64,000 bases of DNA from Pseudomaricurvus albidus (GCF_018863235.1 NZ_JAHKRS010000005.1:273276-337275), one strand, 5' to 3'; positions 1-9,610 are shown, numbered from the stretch's first letter. The notes: generated by a model from the sequence alone, not told the origin. A program made the numbers and translations.

Positions 1-374
1 GATACTCTGACGATATTGTTGGTAACCCGGAGACCGGTGTCATCCATGGTGGTGTGATTACTGCCTTGCTGGACAGTTGTTGTGGATTTTCTGCCAGTAC
101 GGTTCTGGAAGAGTTGGCGTTGACGCCAACCATTGATTTGAGGATAGATCACTTGGGGCCGGCAGAGCCACACAAGCCCATATATGCCGTGGGTGAAGTT
201 TACCGGTTGTCACGCTATGTCATTTTTACCCGTGCGGTTGCTCATCAGGGCGATAAGAACCGGCCCGTGGCTCAGGCAGTGGGTAATTTTTCGCGAATGG
301 AGAAGGGGACTTTCAGCGAGTTCAGAGACGCAATGTTGGCCGCGTATGACAAGTTGATAGGAGGTAAATCATGA
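1..374 (+). CDS. PaaI-type hotdog thioesterase, 5' end missing
   Basis: This is the C-terminal part of a small hotdog-fold acyl-CoA thioesterase. The open frame enters from the left edge (codon phase starts at base 3) and no stop is seen upstream, so the start lies outside the window. The visible part has the HGGV motif (codons 45-56) followed by ALLDSCCG, typical of the PaaI/YbgC-like 4HBT family, where the HGG segment and the following helix bind the acyl-CoA. Its stop overlaps the start of the next thioesterase gene (ATGA), so the two are translationally coupled and may form a heteromeric enzyme. The substrate cannot be inferred. Confidence 0.85.
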   Translation, partial: YSDDIVGNPETGVIHGGVITALLDSCCGFSASTVLEELALTPTIDLRIDHLGPAEPHKPIYAVGEVYRLSRYVIFTRAVAHQGDKNRPVAQAVGNFSRMEKGTFSEFRDAMLAAYDKLIGGKS

Positions 375-799
375 GCCGTATTGCCGAGCTGGTCCACCGC
401 GCCCAGGAGAGTGGCGACTGGTCCGAGTGCATTGAGGCCATCCCGTACGCCAGATTAATTGGTATCAAATTGGGGTCGGAAGCCGGTGAATTCTGCCTGC
501 CTCCCAAAGCCAGTAATATTGGAAACCCCACCTTGCCCGCACTTCACGGCGGGGCTTTGGGCGGTTTTATGGAGATGTCGGCGATATTGCATTTGATGAT
601 GTCGATGGAGGTTTTGAAAGTCCCGAAAGTCGTGGATTTCAGCATTGATTATCTGAGACCCGGCCACTACAAGGACACTTACGCCCGATGCGAAATTGTT
701 CGTTTTGGGCGAAAGCTGGTCAATGTGGGCATAGATTGCTGGCAAGACGATGCCGAAAACCTGGTGGCCCGAGCCAGAGCACAATTTTTGATCGAATAA
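371..799 (+). CDS. PaaI family hotdog thioesterase
   Basis: A 142-residue single-domain hotdog protein, the usual length for the family. The motif LHGGALGGFMEM around residues 57-68 is the family HGG signature on the central helix, followed by the strand VVDFSIDYLRPG. A strong ribosome binding site (AGGAGG) lies 7 bases before the ATG, inside the end of the preceding thioesterase gene, and the two genes overlap by 4 bases. A tandem pair of PaaI-like thioesterases suggests a paired enzyme for aromatic or fatty acyl-CoA turnover; this is inference. No terminator follows, and the heat-shock promoter of htpG begins 70 bases downstream. Confidence 0.85.
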   Translation: MSRIAELVHRAQESGDWSECIEAIPYARLIGIKLGSEAGEFCLPPKASNIGNPTLPALHGGALGGFMEMSAILHLMMSMEVLKVPKVVDFSIDYLRPGHYKDTYARCEIVRFGRKLVNVGIDCWQDDAENLVARARAQFLIE

Positions 800-868
800 G
801 CCGCGTTAACGAGCCAATGGGCTGATTCTCAGCCTGTTGGCTTATCTGTGTGTATTGTTCTCATCCCC

Positions 869-896
869 CTTGAAATTCTCTAACCGACCCCCATCT
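869..896 (+). promoter_or_regulatory. Sigma-32 (RpoH) heat-shock promoter of htpG
   Basis: CTTGAAA at 869-875 and CCCATCT at 890-896 are separated by 14 bases. This matches the RpoH consensus (CTTGAAA, 11-15 bases, CCCATNT) almost perfectly. It lies 54 bases upstream of the htpG start, a normal leader length, and HtpG is a classic heat-shock chaperone. Confidence 0.88.
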
Positions 897-949
897 CTGC
901 TGTCATATCAATCAATTCCCAAACACAGACGTTCAGGAGCCTTTGAAAA

Positions 950-2851
950 ATGACTGTGGAAGCGCAAAAAGAAACTCGCGGTTTTCAGACCGAAGCGAAG
1001 CAATTACTGCACTTGATGATTCATTCTCTTTATTCCAATAAAGAGATTTTCCTGCGGGAACTGGTGTCCAATGCTTCGGACGCTGCGGATAAACTGCGTT
1101 TTAAAGCACTCACCGATGACAGCCTGTATGAAGATGATTCAGAGCTGGCCATTCGCATCGACTTCGACAAAGACGCGAAAACCCTCACCATCAGCGATAA
1201 CGGCATCGGGATGACCCGCGATGACGTGATTGAGCATTTGGGGACCATTGCCAAGTCCGGTACCGCACAGTTTCTGGAAAACCTGTCTGGCGATGAGAAG
1301 AAAGACTCTCAGTTGATTGGTCAGTTTGGTGTAGGTTTCTACTCTGCATTCATCGTTGCCGATCGAGTGGAAGTCTTTACCCGTCGTGCCGGTACTCCGG
1401 CTGCTGAAGGGGTGCACTGGGAGTGTACCGGTGAAGCTGAATTTACCGTTGAAACTATTGAAAAAGCATCCCGTGGTACGACCATTGTCTTGCACCTGAA
1501 GAAAGATGCTGAAGAGTTCGCTGACGGTTGGCGTTTGCGTTCCATCATCAAAAAATACTCTGATCATATTTCCCTGCCTGTCATCATGAAAAAAGACGCC
1601 GTGGGAGAGGAAGAAGAAAAGAAAGAGCCTGAAGAAGAAACCATCAACAGTGCCACTGCTCTCTGGACACGTTCCCGTTCCGACATCAGCGATGACGAGT
1701 ACAAAGAGTTTTACAAGCATGTTTCTCATGACTTCCAGGATCCGTTGAACTGGAGTCATAACCGGGTTGAGGGCAAACTCGATTACACCAGCCTGTTGTA
1801 TATTCCGGCAAAAGCACCTTATGATCTCTACAATCGTGAAGCGTCGCGCGGTTTGAAACTCTATGTTCAGCGTACCTTTATCATGGATGACGCCGAGCAG
1901 TTTCTGCCGATGTATCTGCGATTCATTAAAGGGGTTGTGGATTCCAATGATCTGTCTTTGAACGTGTCTCGTGAGATCCTGCAGAAGGATCCCAACATTG
2001 ATGCCATGCGCAGTGCACTGACCAAGCGTGTGCTGGACATGTTGTCAAAAATGGCGAAAAACAAGCCAGAAGACTACGCTACTTTCTGGAGCGCGTTTGG
2101 TGATGTTCTGAAAGAAGGTCCTGCAGAAGACTTCACAAACCGGGAGAAGATTGCTTCCCTGTTGCGTTTCTCTACCACGCATACCGATAAAGCCGAGCAG
2201 GATCAGTCTCTGGATCAGTACATCGAACGCATGAAAGAGGGACAGGACAAAATCTACTACGTGGCTGCTGAAAACTTCAACACCGCCAAGAACAGTCCGC
2301 ACCTGGAAGCTCTGCGTAAAAAGAATATCGAAGTCCTGTTGCTGTCCGACCGCGTTGATGAGTGGCTCATGGGCCACTTGATGGAGTACAAAGAGAAGCA
2401 TTTCCAGGATGTGGGTAAAGGTCAGCTGGATCTCGGTGAGCTGGATACCGAAGAGGATAAAAAGGCACAGGAAGAGAGTGCCAAACAGCACGAAGATCTG
2501 GTTAAACGCGTCAAGGATGTGCTGGAAAGCCGTGTTGAAGACGTGCGTGTGACCAATCGTCTGACCGGATCACCTGCCTGTCTGGTGGTTGGTGAGCATG
2601 ATATGGGCGCCCAAATGCGTCGCCTGCTGGAGCAGGCTGGTCAGGCAGTACCCGATTCCAAGCCAATCTTTGAAATCAATCCTGAGCATCCGCTGGTGGA
2701 TAAGCTGGATCATGAGTCCGATGAAGATCGTTTTGCTGATCTGGCGAATATCCTGTTTGATCAGGCCTCTCTGGCAGAGGGTGGGACTTTGGAAGACCCC
2801 GCTGCTTACGTGGCTAAACTGAACAAGTTGCTGCTGGAATTGAGCAATTGA
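950..2851 (+). CDS. htpG: Chaperone HtpG (Hsp90)
   Basis: Cytosolic ATP-dependent chaperone of the Hsp90 family; 633 residues, the usual bacterial length. The N-terminal GHKL ATPase shows the family blocks [16 protein letters not shown] (helix with the catalytic Glu), DNGIGM and [11 protein letters not shown] (ATP lid). The middle domain has the [15 protein letters not shown] block (here [12 protein letters not shown]), and there is a C-terminal dimerisation domain. A short charged linker rich in Glu and Lys lies near residues 218-230. The ATG is preceded by CAGGAGCC. A sigma-32 promoter lies upstream and a strong terminator follows, so it is a single-gene heat-shock unit. Confidence 0.98.
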   Translation: MTVEAQKETRGFQTEAKQLLHLMIHSLYSNKEIFLRELVSNASDAADKLRFKALTDDSLYEDDSELAIRIDFDKDAKTLTISDNGIGMTRDDVIEHLGTIAKSGTAQFLENLSGDEKKDSQLIGQFGVGFYSAFIVADRVEVFTRRAGTPAAEGVHWECTGEAEFTVETIEKASRGTTIVLHLKKDAEEFADGWRLRSIIKKYSDHISLPVIMKKDAVGEEEEKKEPEEETINSATALWTRSRSDISDDEYKEFYKHVSHDFQDPLNWSHNRVEGKLDYTSLLYIPAKAPYDLYNREASRGLKLYVQRTFIMDDAEQFLPMYLRFIKGVVDSNDLSLNVSREILQKDPNIDAMRSALTKRVLDMLSKMAKNKPEDYATFWSAFGDVLKEGPAEDFTNREKIASLLRFSTTHTDKAEQDQSLDQYIERMKEGQDKIYYVAAENFNTAKNSPHLEALRKKNIEVLLLSDRVDEWLMGHLMEYKEKHFQDVGKGQLDLGELDTEEDKKAQEESAKQHEDLVKRVKDVLESRVEDVRVTNRLTGSPACLVVGEHDMGAQMRRLLEQAGQAVPDSKPIFEINPEHPLVDKLDHESDEDRFADLANILFDQASLAEGGTLEDPAAYVAKLNKLLLELSN

Positions 2852-2896
2852 TCCAATACCCCTGAGGTGCTGCCTTCCGGTAAGCTCGCTCAGGTC

Positions 2897-2930
2897 AATA
2901 CGGCGCCATACTGGCGCCGTATTTTCTTTA
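2897..2930 (+). terminator. Rho-independent terminator after htpG
   Basis: Perfect 12-base arms AATACGGCGCCA (2897-2908) and TGGCGCCGTATT (2912-2923) around a 3-base loop, followed by a T-rich stretch. It begins 45 bases after the htpG stop. Confidence 0.9.
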
Positions 2931-2967
2931 GTTTGACACTTTGGGATTTGGCGCCTGCGCTTAATCT

Positions 2968-2997
2968 TTGTGTAATACATACTTGCTTCCCTATAAT
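2968..2997 (+). promoter_or_regulatory. Sigma-70 promoter for gpsA
   Basis: A perfect TATAAT at 2992-2997 has TTGTGT at 2968-2973, 18 bases upstream. The predicted leader to gpsA is about 130 bases and contains a small hairpin, TGGAG-GCTT-CTCCA. It lies between the htpG terminator and gpsA and is the best promoter in that gap. Confidence 0.6.
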
Positions 2998-3135
2998 AAC
3001 GCTATGGGCGGCAGCATCCGGGATGGAGGCTTCTCCACCATTTATTCTTTTCATTGCACATTTTTAACGATTGACGATTTTTAAGCTCATTCGTTGCAGG
3101 TAAAACGTGCGTCACACAATCGGGCAGAATCATTA

Positions 3136-4155
3136 ATGTCGAACGAATTAACCATTGCGGTGTTGGGCGGTGGCAGCTTTGGCACGGCGATCGCAAACAT
3201 TATTGCGGTCAATGGCCACCACACTTATCTTTGGATGCGTGATGCTGAGCGTGCAGCACGGAGTCAGGCCTCCCGCGAAAACCCCGAGTATTTGCCGGGT
3301 TATGTGCTGGATGACAACATCACCATGACCGCCGATCTGGAGCTGGCGGTTTCCAAAAGTGATGTGGTTTTTATTTCTGTACCCAGCTCCTCGTTTCGAG
3401 ATGTCACCCGTCAGGTGGCTCCCTTTCTCAAACCTGATGCTATTGTCATCAGTACGACCAAGGGGATTGAATCGGAAAACTTCACTTTAATGAGTCAGAT
3501 TCTGGAGCAGGAACTGAGTCAGGTGCGTATTGGAGTGCTGAGTGGTCCCAACTTCGCCAAAGAAATCGTCCAGCAACAGCAAACAGGATCTGTGATCGCC
3601 AGTGATGATGACTCGGTCATCAAGTGTATTCAGGACATTCTTTGCTCACCGTCATTCAGGGTGTATGCCAATAAGGATCGCTACGGCGTCGAGCTGGGCG
3701 GGGCGTTGAAAAATATCTACGCAATTGTTTCCGGTCTGGCGGTGGCTGTGGGTTCCGGAAAAAATACCCAGGCGATGTTGCTGACACGCAGTCTGGCAGA
3801 GATGGGACGTTTTGCTCACGAATTGGGCGCAGACCCCATGACTTTCCTGGGATTGGCCGGTGTGGGTGATCTGATTCTGACCTGTACTTCGGATTTGAGT
3901 CGCAACTACCGCATTGGTGAGGCTCTGGGGCAGGGCAAAACTCTCGAACAGGCTGTCAAAGAGATTGGTCAGGTGGCCGAGGGTGTCAACACCGTGCGGA
4001 TCGTTAAGCACAAAGCGGACGAGTTGGGTGTCTATATGCCGCTGGTGAGTGGTATGTATGATATTTTATTTGAACAGCGCCCGCTGGCCGAAGTGGCTAA
4101 AGGTCTGATGATGGGCGAACAGAACAGCGATGTGGAGTACTCCGGCAAAAGCTGA
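3136..4155 (+). CDS. gpsA: NAD(P)-dependent glycerol-3-phosphate dehydrogenase GpsA
   Basis: Reduces dihydroxyacetone phosphate to sn-glycerol-3-phosphate for phospholipid synthesis in the cytosol. 339 residues. The N-terminal Rossmann motif [13 protein letters not shown] and the catalytic-lysine region [13 protein letters not shown] are visible, followed by the helical C-terminal domain ([33 protein letters not shown]). The ATG at 3136 was chosen over an in-frame upstream TTG at 3094 because [13 protein letters not shown] places the nucleotide-binding strand at the expected position. It is followed at 36 bases by a DUF4389 gene, so co-transcription is likely. Confidence 0.97.
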   Translation: MSNELTIAVLGGGSFGTAIANIIAVNGHHTYLWMRDAERAARSQASRENPEYLPGYVLDDNITMTADLELAVSKSDVVFISVPSSSFRDVTRQVAPFLKPDAIVISTTKGIESENFTLMSQILEQELSQVRIGVLSGPNFAKEIVQQQQTGSVIASDDDSVIKCIQDILCSPSFRVYANKDRYGVELGGALKNIYAIVSGLAVAVGSGKNTQAMLLTRSLAEMGRFAHELGADPMTFLGLAGVGDLILTCTSDLSRNYRIGEALGQGKTLEQAVKEIGQVAEGVNTVRIVKHKADELGVYMPLVSGMYDILFEQRPLAEVAKGLMMGEQNSDVEYSGKS

Positions 4156-4191
4156 ATCTGTTCACAAAACTCTTTTGGGAAGGGTAGTTAT

Positions 4192-4470
4192 ATGGACGAA
4201 AAAATGAAGTCAAATCTGTTGTCCAGTACACACTGGCTACGTCTGGTCTTTATGGTGTTGTTTGCTGTGATTTTACAGGTGGCAGCTGCTGTTATGTGGG
4301 TTGTGGTGATTCTGCAATTTCTGTTTTCCCTGTTTACCGGACAGAATAACGACAACCTCAGAGAGTTTGGCCATTCGTTGTCGGTGTTTATTTATCAGAC
4401 CTGGCAGTTCCTGAGTTACAACAGCGAAGAAAAACCTTACCCGTTTCAGGATTGGCCAGACTCAAAATAA
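4192..4470 (+). CDS. DUF4389 family small membrane protein
   Basis: 92 residues. A long hydrophobic block (about residues 16-50, WLRLVFMVLFAVILQVAAAV onward) is compatible with one long or two close membrane helices. A second amphipathic segment, FGHSLSVFIYQTWQFLSY, precedes the conserved EEKPYPFQDWP tail that marks DUF4389 proteins. The function of the family is unknown. A good ribosome binding site (GGGAAGGG) precedes the ATG. The gene sits between gpsA and sixA, a neighbourhood also found in Pseudomonas. Confidence 0.88.
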   Translation: MDEKMKSNLLSSTHWLRLVFMVLFAVILQVAAAVMWVVVILQFLFSLFTGQNNDNLREFGHSLSVFIYQTWQFLSYNSEEKPYPFQDWPDSK

Positions 4471-4581
4471 CGGACACGGTTCCGGGATTACACCTTGTCA
4501 GTCGTTTTGATTTGGCTTCTTTCGTCGAACAAGCCAAATCAACAATTACATTGAACACCACAAAGAAAGCTGGAGTTGGGC

Positions 4582-5046
4582 ATGCAAGCTTTTATTCTGC
4601 GGCACGGCGAAGCGCAGCTGTTTGCCGACAGTGACCCGGAGAGAGCCCTGACCTCCGTGGGCTATCAGCAAACACTGGACATCCTGTCCGAATCTCAAGC
4701 GGACCTGGCTTCCGTTACCCGAATTGTCGCCAGCCCCTATGTGCGTGCGCAGCAGACGGCTTCTTTGGCTTCAAAGTTGTTGTCTTTGCCGGTTGAAACT
4801 TCAGATCTGCTGGTTCCTGAAGGGCGTCCCTCGGAAATTTCCCAAATGCTGGACTCCATGAGTCAGGAAGTTCCTCTGCTTGTTAGCCATCAGCCGTTGG
4901 TCGGTGATCTGGTTAACTGGTTGTGCGGTTTGTCTCCCGGGCGGCATGTCATGGGCACCAGCGCACTGGCCTACGTGGAATCTGAAGTTGTTGCCGGAGC
5001 TTGTGGTACTCTTTGCTGGCTTAGACAGCCCGGCATGTCTCAGTGA
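4582..5046 (+). CDS. sixA: Phosphohistidine phosphatase SixA
   Basis: 154-residue histidine-phosphatase-superfamily enzyme that removes phosphate from phosphohistidine, in E. coli acting on phosphotransferase-type His-containing domains. The N-terminal RHGEA motif has the catalytic His at residue 8; ASPYVRAQQTA carries the second Arg; the later LLVSHQPLVGDLV carries the second His. The ATG at 4582 places the motif at the usual position, and an in-frame TTG six bases upstream is unlikely. The next gene starts 35 bases after its stop. Confidence 0.93.
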   Translation: MQAFILRHGEAQLFADSDPERALTSVGYQQTLDILSESQADLASVTRIVASPYVRAQQTASLASKLLSLPVETSDLLVPEGRPSEISQMLDSMSQEVPLLVSHQPLVGDLVNWLCGLSPGRHVMGTSALAYVESEVVAGACGTLCWLRQPGMSQ

Positions 5047-5080
5047 CGGGCCTTTCCGAAATCAATGGTTTGCTTATTTC

Positions 5081-5956
5081 ATGACCTCTAACTCACTGGA
5101 TTCCGCTTCCAATCAACCATTACAGCCGTCTCAGCTCAACATTCATGCACAGGGTATGACCTTTGCCGCTCAGGCCTGGGGTGACCCGGCCTGTCCGCCG
5201 GTTCTGGCCTTGCATGGCTGGCTCGATAACAGTGCGAGCTTCTATCGTTTGTCGCCGCTGTTGAGCAATCACTATGTGGTTGCCCTGGATACTGCGGGAC
5301 ATGGTCTCAGTGATCACCGTCGCCATCAGGAGCCGTATAACATCTGGCAGGATGTGGGTGAGGTGTTTGCCATTGCCGATGAATTGGGGTGGGAGCAGTT
5401 TGCCCTGCTGGGGCATTCCCGGGGAGCCATCATAAGTACCTTGTGTGCGGGTACCTTTCCCGAGCGCATAACCCATCTGGGGCTGCTGGATGGCTTTATG
5501 CCACAGCCTGTTCCTCCGGAGAAAGCACCAGAGCAGCTGGCGAAATCCATCATTGAGAATCGCCAGGTCAAGACCCACAGCGTCTACAAGGATCGCCAGT
5601 TGATGGTGCGTGCCAGAATGGTTGGTCTTTGGGCGCTATCGTCGGAAGCCGCAGGGGCTCTGGTTGAGCGAGGTTCCAAAGCGGTTGAGGGGGGCTACTG
5701 CTGGCGAAGCGATCCCCGTCTGACTACCGCATCCGCACTGAAATTGTCTCCAGAGCAGGTGGCTGCGTTCGTGAATCGAGTACAGGCACCGGCCAAGCTG
5801 TTATTGGCCGAAGAGGGATTGTTGAGTCGTTTCGAGGATGCTCTGGCTGTGCCTGAGAGCTGGTCCATAGAAAGGTTGCCCGGAAATCATCACTTTCACA
5901 TGGAGGAGCAGGTCGAGGACATATCAGGGATACTCAACCGATTCCTGGGTTGCTAG
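5081..5956 (+). CDS. Alpha/beta hydrolase
   Basis: 291-residue serine hydrolase of the alpha/beta fold. Visible are the oxyanion-side motif LALHGWLDNSASF, the nucleophile elbow LLGHSRGA (a GxSxG variant, G-H-S-R-G), and the late catalytic-His region LPGNHHFHMEEQ. The cap region is between. The open frame extends upstream to 4880 but overlaps sixA there; the ATG at 5081 gives a standard N-terminus. The substrate is unknown; related genes near sixA in pseudomonads are annotated only as hydrolases or lipases. Confidence 0.9.
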   Translation: MTSNSLDSASNQPLQPSQLNIHAQGMTFAAQAWGDPACPPVLALHGWLDNSASFYRLSPLLSNHYVVALDTAGHGLSDHRRHQEPYNIWQDVGEVFAIADELGWEQFALLGHSRGAIISTLCAGTFPERITHLGLLDGFMPQPVPPEKAPEQLAKSIIENRQVKTHSVYKDRQLMVRARMVGLWALSSEAAGALVERGSKAVEGGYCWRSDPRLTTASALKLSPEQVAAFVNRVQAPAKLLLAEEGLLSRFEDALAVPESWSIERLPGNHHFHMEEQVEDISGILNRFLGC

Positions 5957-5965
5957 ACTGTAGTT

Positions 5966-6003
5966 AACAACTATCTGTCAACAGCTATCAGTTAACAGTT
6001 ATC
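5966..6003. repeat. Three tandem 14-bp units with AACARYTATC core
   Basis: The decamers AACAACTATC (5966-5975), AACAGCTATC (5980-5989) and AACAGTTATC (5994-6003) recur at exactly 14-base steps in the 107-base gap before the DUF4892 gene. Their spacing could suit a multimeric regulator, or they may be slippage products. Confidence 0.6.
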
Positions 6004-6063
6004 CGCAATCAACGACGATCGGTATTGAATGCACACAACAACAAGAAATACAGAAGATTACGA

Positions 6064-6948
6064 ATGCCTATGAAATTTCTGCCTTTGCTCAGTATTACGC
6101 TTTTATGCATTTTTTGGGGGGCGAGTGTTTCTGCATTTTCTCTGGCTCGGTTTGAACCCGCTTCCGTCATGTTTGAGAGTCAGGCTGAGGTTAACGATTA
6201 CATCCTGACTCTGGGGACTTTGAAAAAAGTGGATGGCCGTTGGCGTGCCGAGCGAGAGCAGCGCCTGAGCGGCAAGTTGAGCCGGCTGACGCAGGAGTTG
6301 GACGAAAGCCAGTCCGAGAAGGATGCGTTCGAATTCTATCGGGATCAGGCGTTAAAAATGGGCGCGCAGGAGCTGTTTCTCTGCGAATCCCGTCGCTGTG
6401 GCAGTAGTGGTACCTGGGCTAATCAGCGCTTTGGTATCAAGCAGCTGTATGGTCTGGATCAGTACCAGCACTATTCAGCAATGGCCCTTAATCTCAAAGA
6501 TGGCAAGCAGGCTTATATTGCGCTCTACGCGGTTAGGCGCGGTACTGGCCGCAGCTATGTGCAGGTCGATATATTAACAACCTCAAACCGTATCAATCTG
6601 TTCAGCAGTTCAGAAGTGGTGACTGAGCGTTTGCGGGGCGGACATGAATTCAGGTTGCCTGAATTGACCGATGGCAAGCTGGAGCCAGAACAGCTGGACG
6701 CGGTGGTTAAAGCGCTGCGGAGTCAACGCAGCTGGCACATTGCTATCGTGGGATTGGACGCTTCCGCTGGCACCCTAGAGCAACAGCGTGAGCGCTCTCT
6801 GGCGGCTGCTCAGAGCATTCTTCAGCAATTGGTGGATGCCGGGGTCTCAGAAGACAGTTTGCAGGCCTATGGTCTGGGGAGTCTGGTTCCCAATTCCATT
6901 CCCGATGGTCGCGAGACGGGCGTCAATTTGGTCAAGATAGTGAAGTGA
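6064..6948 (+). CDS. DUF4892 domain protein, secreted, OmpA-like C-terminus
   Basis: 294 residues from the chosen ATG. The signal peptide (about residues 1-25, hydrophobic core FLPLLSITLLCIFWGASVSA) indicates export. The next ~170 residues match the DUF4892 family, with the conserved SRRCGSSGTWANQRFGIKQL block and LYGLDQYQHYSA. The C-terminus (AIVGLDASAGTLEQQRERSL followed by a helix and LQAYGLGSLVPN) looks like an OmpA-C-type fold that could bind peptidoglycan. An in-frame TTG at 6025 would add a polar stretch and is less likely. The gene is convergent with folE. Confidence 0.85.
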   Translation: MPMKFLPLLSITLLCIFWGASVSAFSLARFEPASVMFESQAEVNDYILTLGTLKKVDGRWRAEREQRLSGKLSRLTQELDESQSEKDAFEFYRDQALKMGAQELFLCESRRCGSSGTWANQRFGIKQLYGLDQYQHYSAMALNLKDGKQAYIALYAVRRGTGRSYVQVDILTTSNRINLFSSSEVVTERLRGGHEFRLPELTDGKLEPEQLDAVVKALRSQRSWHIAIVGLDASAGTLEQQRERSLAAAQSILQQLVDAGVSEDSLQAYGLGSLVPNSIPDGRETGVNLVKIVK

Positions 6949-6957
6949 ACGGGGAGA

Positions 6958-6986
6958 ACAAGGCTCGCAGATGGTTGGAGCCTTGT
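6958..6986. terminator. Hairpin between convergent DUF4892 gene and folE
   Basis: ACAAGGCTC (6958-6966) and GAGCCTTGT (6978-6986) are perfect 9-base arms around an 11-base loop in the 58-base gap between convergent stops. There is no clear T-run on either side, so a bidirectional terminator is probable rather than certain. Confidence 0.45.
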
Positions 6987-7006
6987 CAGTTCGCTGCAGT
7001 TGTGAA

Positions 7007-7576
7007 TCAGCGGATTAAGGAGAGGAATTCGGTGCGGGTGGCTGCATCTTCCCGGAAGCATCCCAGCATTGACGAAGTCTTCATCGATGAGTTCTGTTTT
7101 TCGACCCCGCGCATCATCATGCACATATGCTTCGCTTCAATAATGACGCCGACACCAGCGGCTTCAGTCACGTCCTGAATGGTTTCTGCAATTTGAACCG
7201 TCAATTGTTCCTGAATCTGCAGGCGGCGGGCAAACATGTCCACGATACGGGCAATTTTAGAAAGTCCTACCACTTTACCTGTGGGAATGTAGCCGACGTG
7301 CGCCTTGCCAATAAACGGCAGCATGTGGTGTTCACACATGGAATACAGCTCGATGTCTTTCACAATGATCATCTCGCTGGAGTCTGACGGGAACAGAGCT
7401 CCATTGACCACTTCATCAATAGACTGCTGATAGCCCTGGGTCAGAAACTTCATGGCCTTGGCTGCGCGTTTTGGGGTGTCCTGTAAACCGGGGCGATTGA
7501 GGTCTTCGCCTATGGCACGGATGATGTTGGCGTATTGCTCTTTCATCAGGGATTCCTCAAGGGATCTTTTGTTCAT
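7007..7576 (-). CDS. folE: GTP cyclohydrolase I (type IA)
   Basis: Converts GTP to 7,8-dihydroneopterin triphosphate, the first step of tetrahydrofolate synthesis. 189 residues. The zinc and active-site residues of the type IA enzyme are all visible: CEHHMLPF (Cys and His) and the later KHMCMMMRG (second zinc Cys). The [24 protein letters not shown] block is also conserved. The ATG at 7576 is preceded by AAAGGG; an internal ATG at residue 11 also has a fair binding site (GAGGA) and cannot be excluded. It is a monocistronic minus-strand gene between + strand neighbours. Confidence 0.96.
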   Translation of the reverse strand: MNKRSLEESLMKEQYANIIRAIGEDLNRPGLQDTPKRAAKAMKFLTQGYQQSIDEVVNGALFPSDSSEMIIVKDIELYSMCEHHMLPFIGKAHVGYIPTGKVVGLSKIARIVDMFARRLQIQEQLTVQIAETIQDVTEAAGVGVIIEAKHMCMMMRGVEKQNSSMKTSSMLGCFREDAATRTEFLSLIR

Positions 7577-7837
7577 AAATACCCTTTATCGCCATTTATT
7601 TCCGTTAGCTGTTGCCGGCAGGCGGGTAAGGGGTGTGATCGCTCTGGCGAGCCTTGTGGGGGCTGTACCCTACGTGAAGCCTATGCGGCGGTAAAGTTTT
7701 TTTTCATTTTGATTGGCGCGCCATATTTGTCTCTTATTGGCCATCTTTCCTGTCCATTGGGTGTTTACTGGTGATTTTAGGAAAAAAGGGTAGACTGTGC
7801 CGCATTTTGCGGTGGATCGTGTGGTGTGGAGCAGGTT

Positions 7838-8599
7838 ATGTTTGAATTGACACCGGGCTTTATTGCGTTGTTGCTGGGAACGGGCCTGATCGCCGGAGTG
7901 ATCAATACTCTGGCTGGTGGAGGCTCCAATCTGACATTGCCAGCCTTAATGATGATGGGGTTGCCTGCTGATGTCGCCAATGCGACCAATCGCGTGGGAG
8001 TTTTTTGTCAGTGCGTGGTGGGACTCAAGGGCTTTGACAAGCATGGCAAGCTTGAGAGGACCGATCTTAAGGGAATTTTGATTCCCACACTGCTTGGCGG
8101 CTTGCTGGGCGGCCTGTCAGCGTCGTTTTTGCCTGTATCCCTGCTGAAACCGGTTCTTTTAGGGACTATGGTGATCATGGCGTTATTGATTCTGTTGAAA
8201 CCGTCTACGGTGATGCCGGGTCCCGACGAGCTTGCTGGACAGGTAAAAGGGAATCCCAAGGCCTGGATTGCACTGTTGCTGGCTGGCTTTTACGGAGGCT
8301 TTGTTCAAGCCGGTGTGGGTTTTGTCCTGATCGCCGCGCTGGCTGGTGTTCTGCGCTATGATCTGGTTCGAGCCAATGCGTTAAAGCTCCTGTGTTCTGC
8401 GGCTTTTACTGCCGTGGCTCTGGCCGTGTTTATCTGGCAGGGGCAGGTTGCGTGGATTCCCGGTTTGATTCTGGCGGTTGGCACCATGACGGGGGCCAAA
8501 CTGGGGGTCGGGATGGCCCTGAACGTGAGTCAGAAGACGCTGAAGTGGTTTTTGTTTGTGATGACGCTGTGTGCCAGTGCGGCTGCGCTGTATTTTTAA
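7838..8599 (+). CDS. TSUP (TauE/SafE) family permease
   Basis: 253-residue inner-membrane protein of the sulfite exporter TauE/SafE family. The N-terminal signature GLIAGVINTLAGGGSNLTLPAL and its second-half counterpart AGFYGGFVQAGVGFVLIAAL mark the two inverted family repeats; about eight hydrophobic segments are apparent. Family members move sulfite, sulfoacetate or other small organic anions, and this substrate is not predictable. The ATG at 7838 has GGAGCAGG upstream. A small hairpin, CCGCA-TTT-TGCGG, lies at 7800-7812 in the leader. Confidence 0.92.
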   Translation: MFELTPGFIALLLGTGLIAGVINTLAGGGSNLTLPALMMMGLPADVANATNRVGVFCQCVVGLKGFDKHGKLERTDLKGILIPTLLGGLLGGLSASFLPVSLLKPVLLGTMVIMALLILLKPSTVMPGPDELAGQVKGNPKAWIALLLAGFYGGFVQAGVGFVLIAALAGVLRYDLVRANALKLLCSAAFTAVALAVFIWQGQVAWIPGLILAVGTMTGAKLGVGMALNVSQKTLKWFLFVMTLCASAAALYF

Positions 8600-8656
8600 A
8601 CGTTGGCTGAGCGCAAGCTCTCAGACTTTAATTGAAATTTTTCTGAGGTTGTCCCC

Positions 8657-9574
8657 TTGATTGAAAAACGTGAATCACCTATTCAGGAATTACTGTCAAT
8701 TCGCGATTATCTGCGCTGGGCGACCAGTCGTTTTAATGCCGCCGGTCTGTTTTTCGGCCACGGGACCGACAACGCCTGGGACGAAGCTGTGCAGCTGATT
8801 ATGCCCAGCCTGCACCTGCCGTGGGACAGTCCTCCTCATCTGTTGCATGCCCGTTTGACGCTGGCGGAGCGACGTCATTTGATTGATCTGATTGAACGAC
8901 GCATAGAGGAGCGGGTGCCGGCAGCCTATTTAACGGGCAAAGCCTGGTTTGCAGGGTTGGAATTTAATGTCGACGAGCGTGTGTTGGTGCCCCGTTCTCC
9001 CTTGGCGGAAACCATCGCTCAGGGGTTTGAACCCTGGTTGGCCACCTACCCAACGCGTATTCTCGATTTGTGTACTGGCAGTGGCTGTATTGGTATTGCC
9101 TGTGCGGATACCTTCACGGACGCGGAAGTCGTGTTGAGTGATATTTCTACTGATGCGATTGAAGTGGCTCGCTCCAATATTCAGTTGCATCGCCTGGAAG
9201 ATCAGGTGGCGGCAGTAGAGTCCGATCTGTTTGAGAATTTGCAGGGACAAGTGTTTGATCTGATCGTCACCAATCCGCCTTATGTCAATGCGGAAGATCT
9301 GGCGGCAATGCCTGCCGAATTTCAGGCAGAGCCCGAAATTGCCCTTGGTAGCGGTGATGACGGCCTGGACTTTACCCGTCGATTGTTGAAGGAGGCGCGC
9401 AGTCATCTGTCGGATGAGGGGGTGCTGGTGGTAGAGGTGGGCAATAGCTGGCCCACCCTGGAGGCTGAATTTCCCTCAGTGCCTTTCACCTGGTTGGATT
9501 TTGAGCAGGGTGGACACGGTATTTTTGTCCTGACCGCGGCCCAGCTGGATCAGCATCAGGCCGATTTCCAGTGA
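8657..9574 (+). CDS. prmB: 50S ribosomal protein L3 glutamine methyltransferase PrmB
   Basis: SAM-dependent N5-glutamine methyltransferase that modifies ribosomal protein L3. 305 residues, starting at a TTG. The N-terminal helical domain ([21 protein letters not shown]) and the [26 protein letters not shown] linker identify PrmB. The SAM-binding motif [14 protein letters not shown] and the catalytic NPPY (Asn206) are present. It sits 111 bases upstream of aroC, a long-conserved pairing in gammaproteobacteria. Confidence 0.95.
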   Translation: MIEKRESPIQELLSIRDYLRWATSRFNAAGLFFGHGTDNAWDEAVQLIMPSLHLPWDSPPHLLHARLTLAERRHLIDLIERRIEERVPAAYLTGKAWFAGLEFNVDERVLVPRSPLAETIAQGFEPWLATYPTRILDLCTGSGCIGIACADTFTDAEVVLSDISTDAIEVARSNIQLHRLEDQVAAVESDLFENLQGQVFDLIVTNPPYVNAEDLAAMPAEFQAEPEIALGSGDDGLDFTRRLLKEARSHLSDEGVLVVEVGNSWPTLEAEFPSVPFTWLDFEQGGHGIFVLTAAQLDQHQADFQ

Positions 9575-9582
9575 TTCTGGAT

Positions 9583-9610
9583 GCCTGCTTGTCCAGAGTG
9601 AGCAGGCTTT
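9583..9610 (+). terminator. Possible weak terminator after prmB
   Basis: GCCTGCT (9583-9589) and AGCAGGC (9601-9607) form a 7-base stem with an 11-base loop followed by only TTT. It sits 9 bases after the prmB stop. Two TATAAT-like boxes (9623-9628 and 9655-9660) follow and could serve aroC. Confidence 0.5.

Noticed and set aside
4452..4634. 60-codon open frame bridging the DUF4389 gene and sixA
   Set aside because: Overlaps both neighbours in another frame, lacks a binding site and has no protein-like conservation features.
8600..8656. CTGAG/CTCAG repeat after the TSUP gene as a terminator
   Set aside because: Short arms with an internal mismatch and no T-run.
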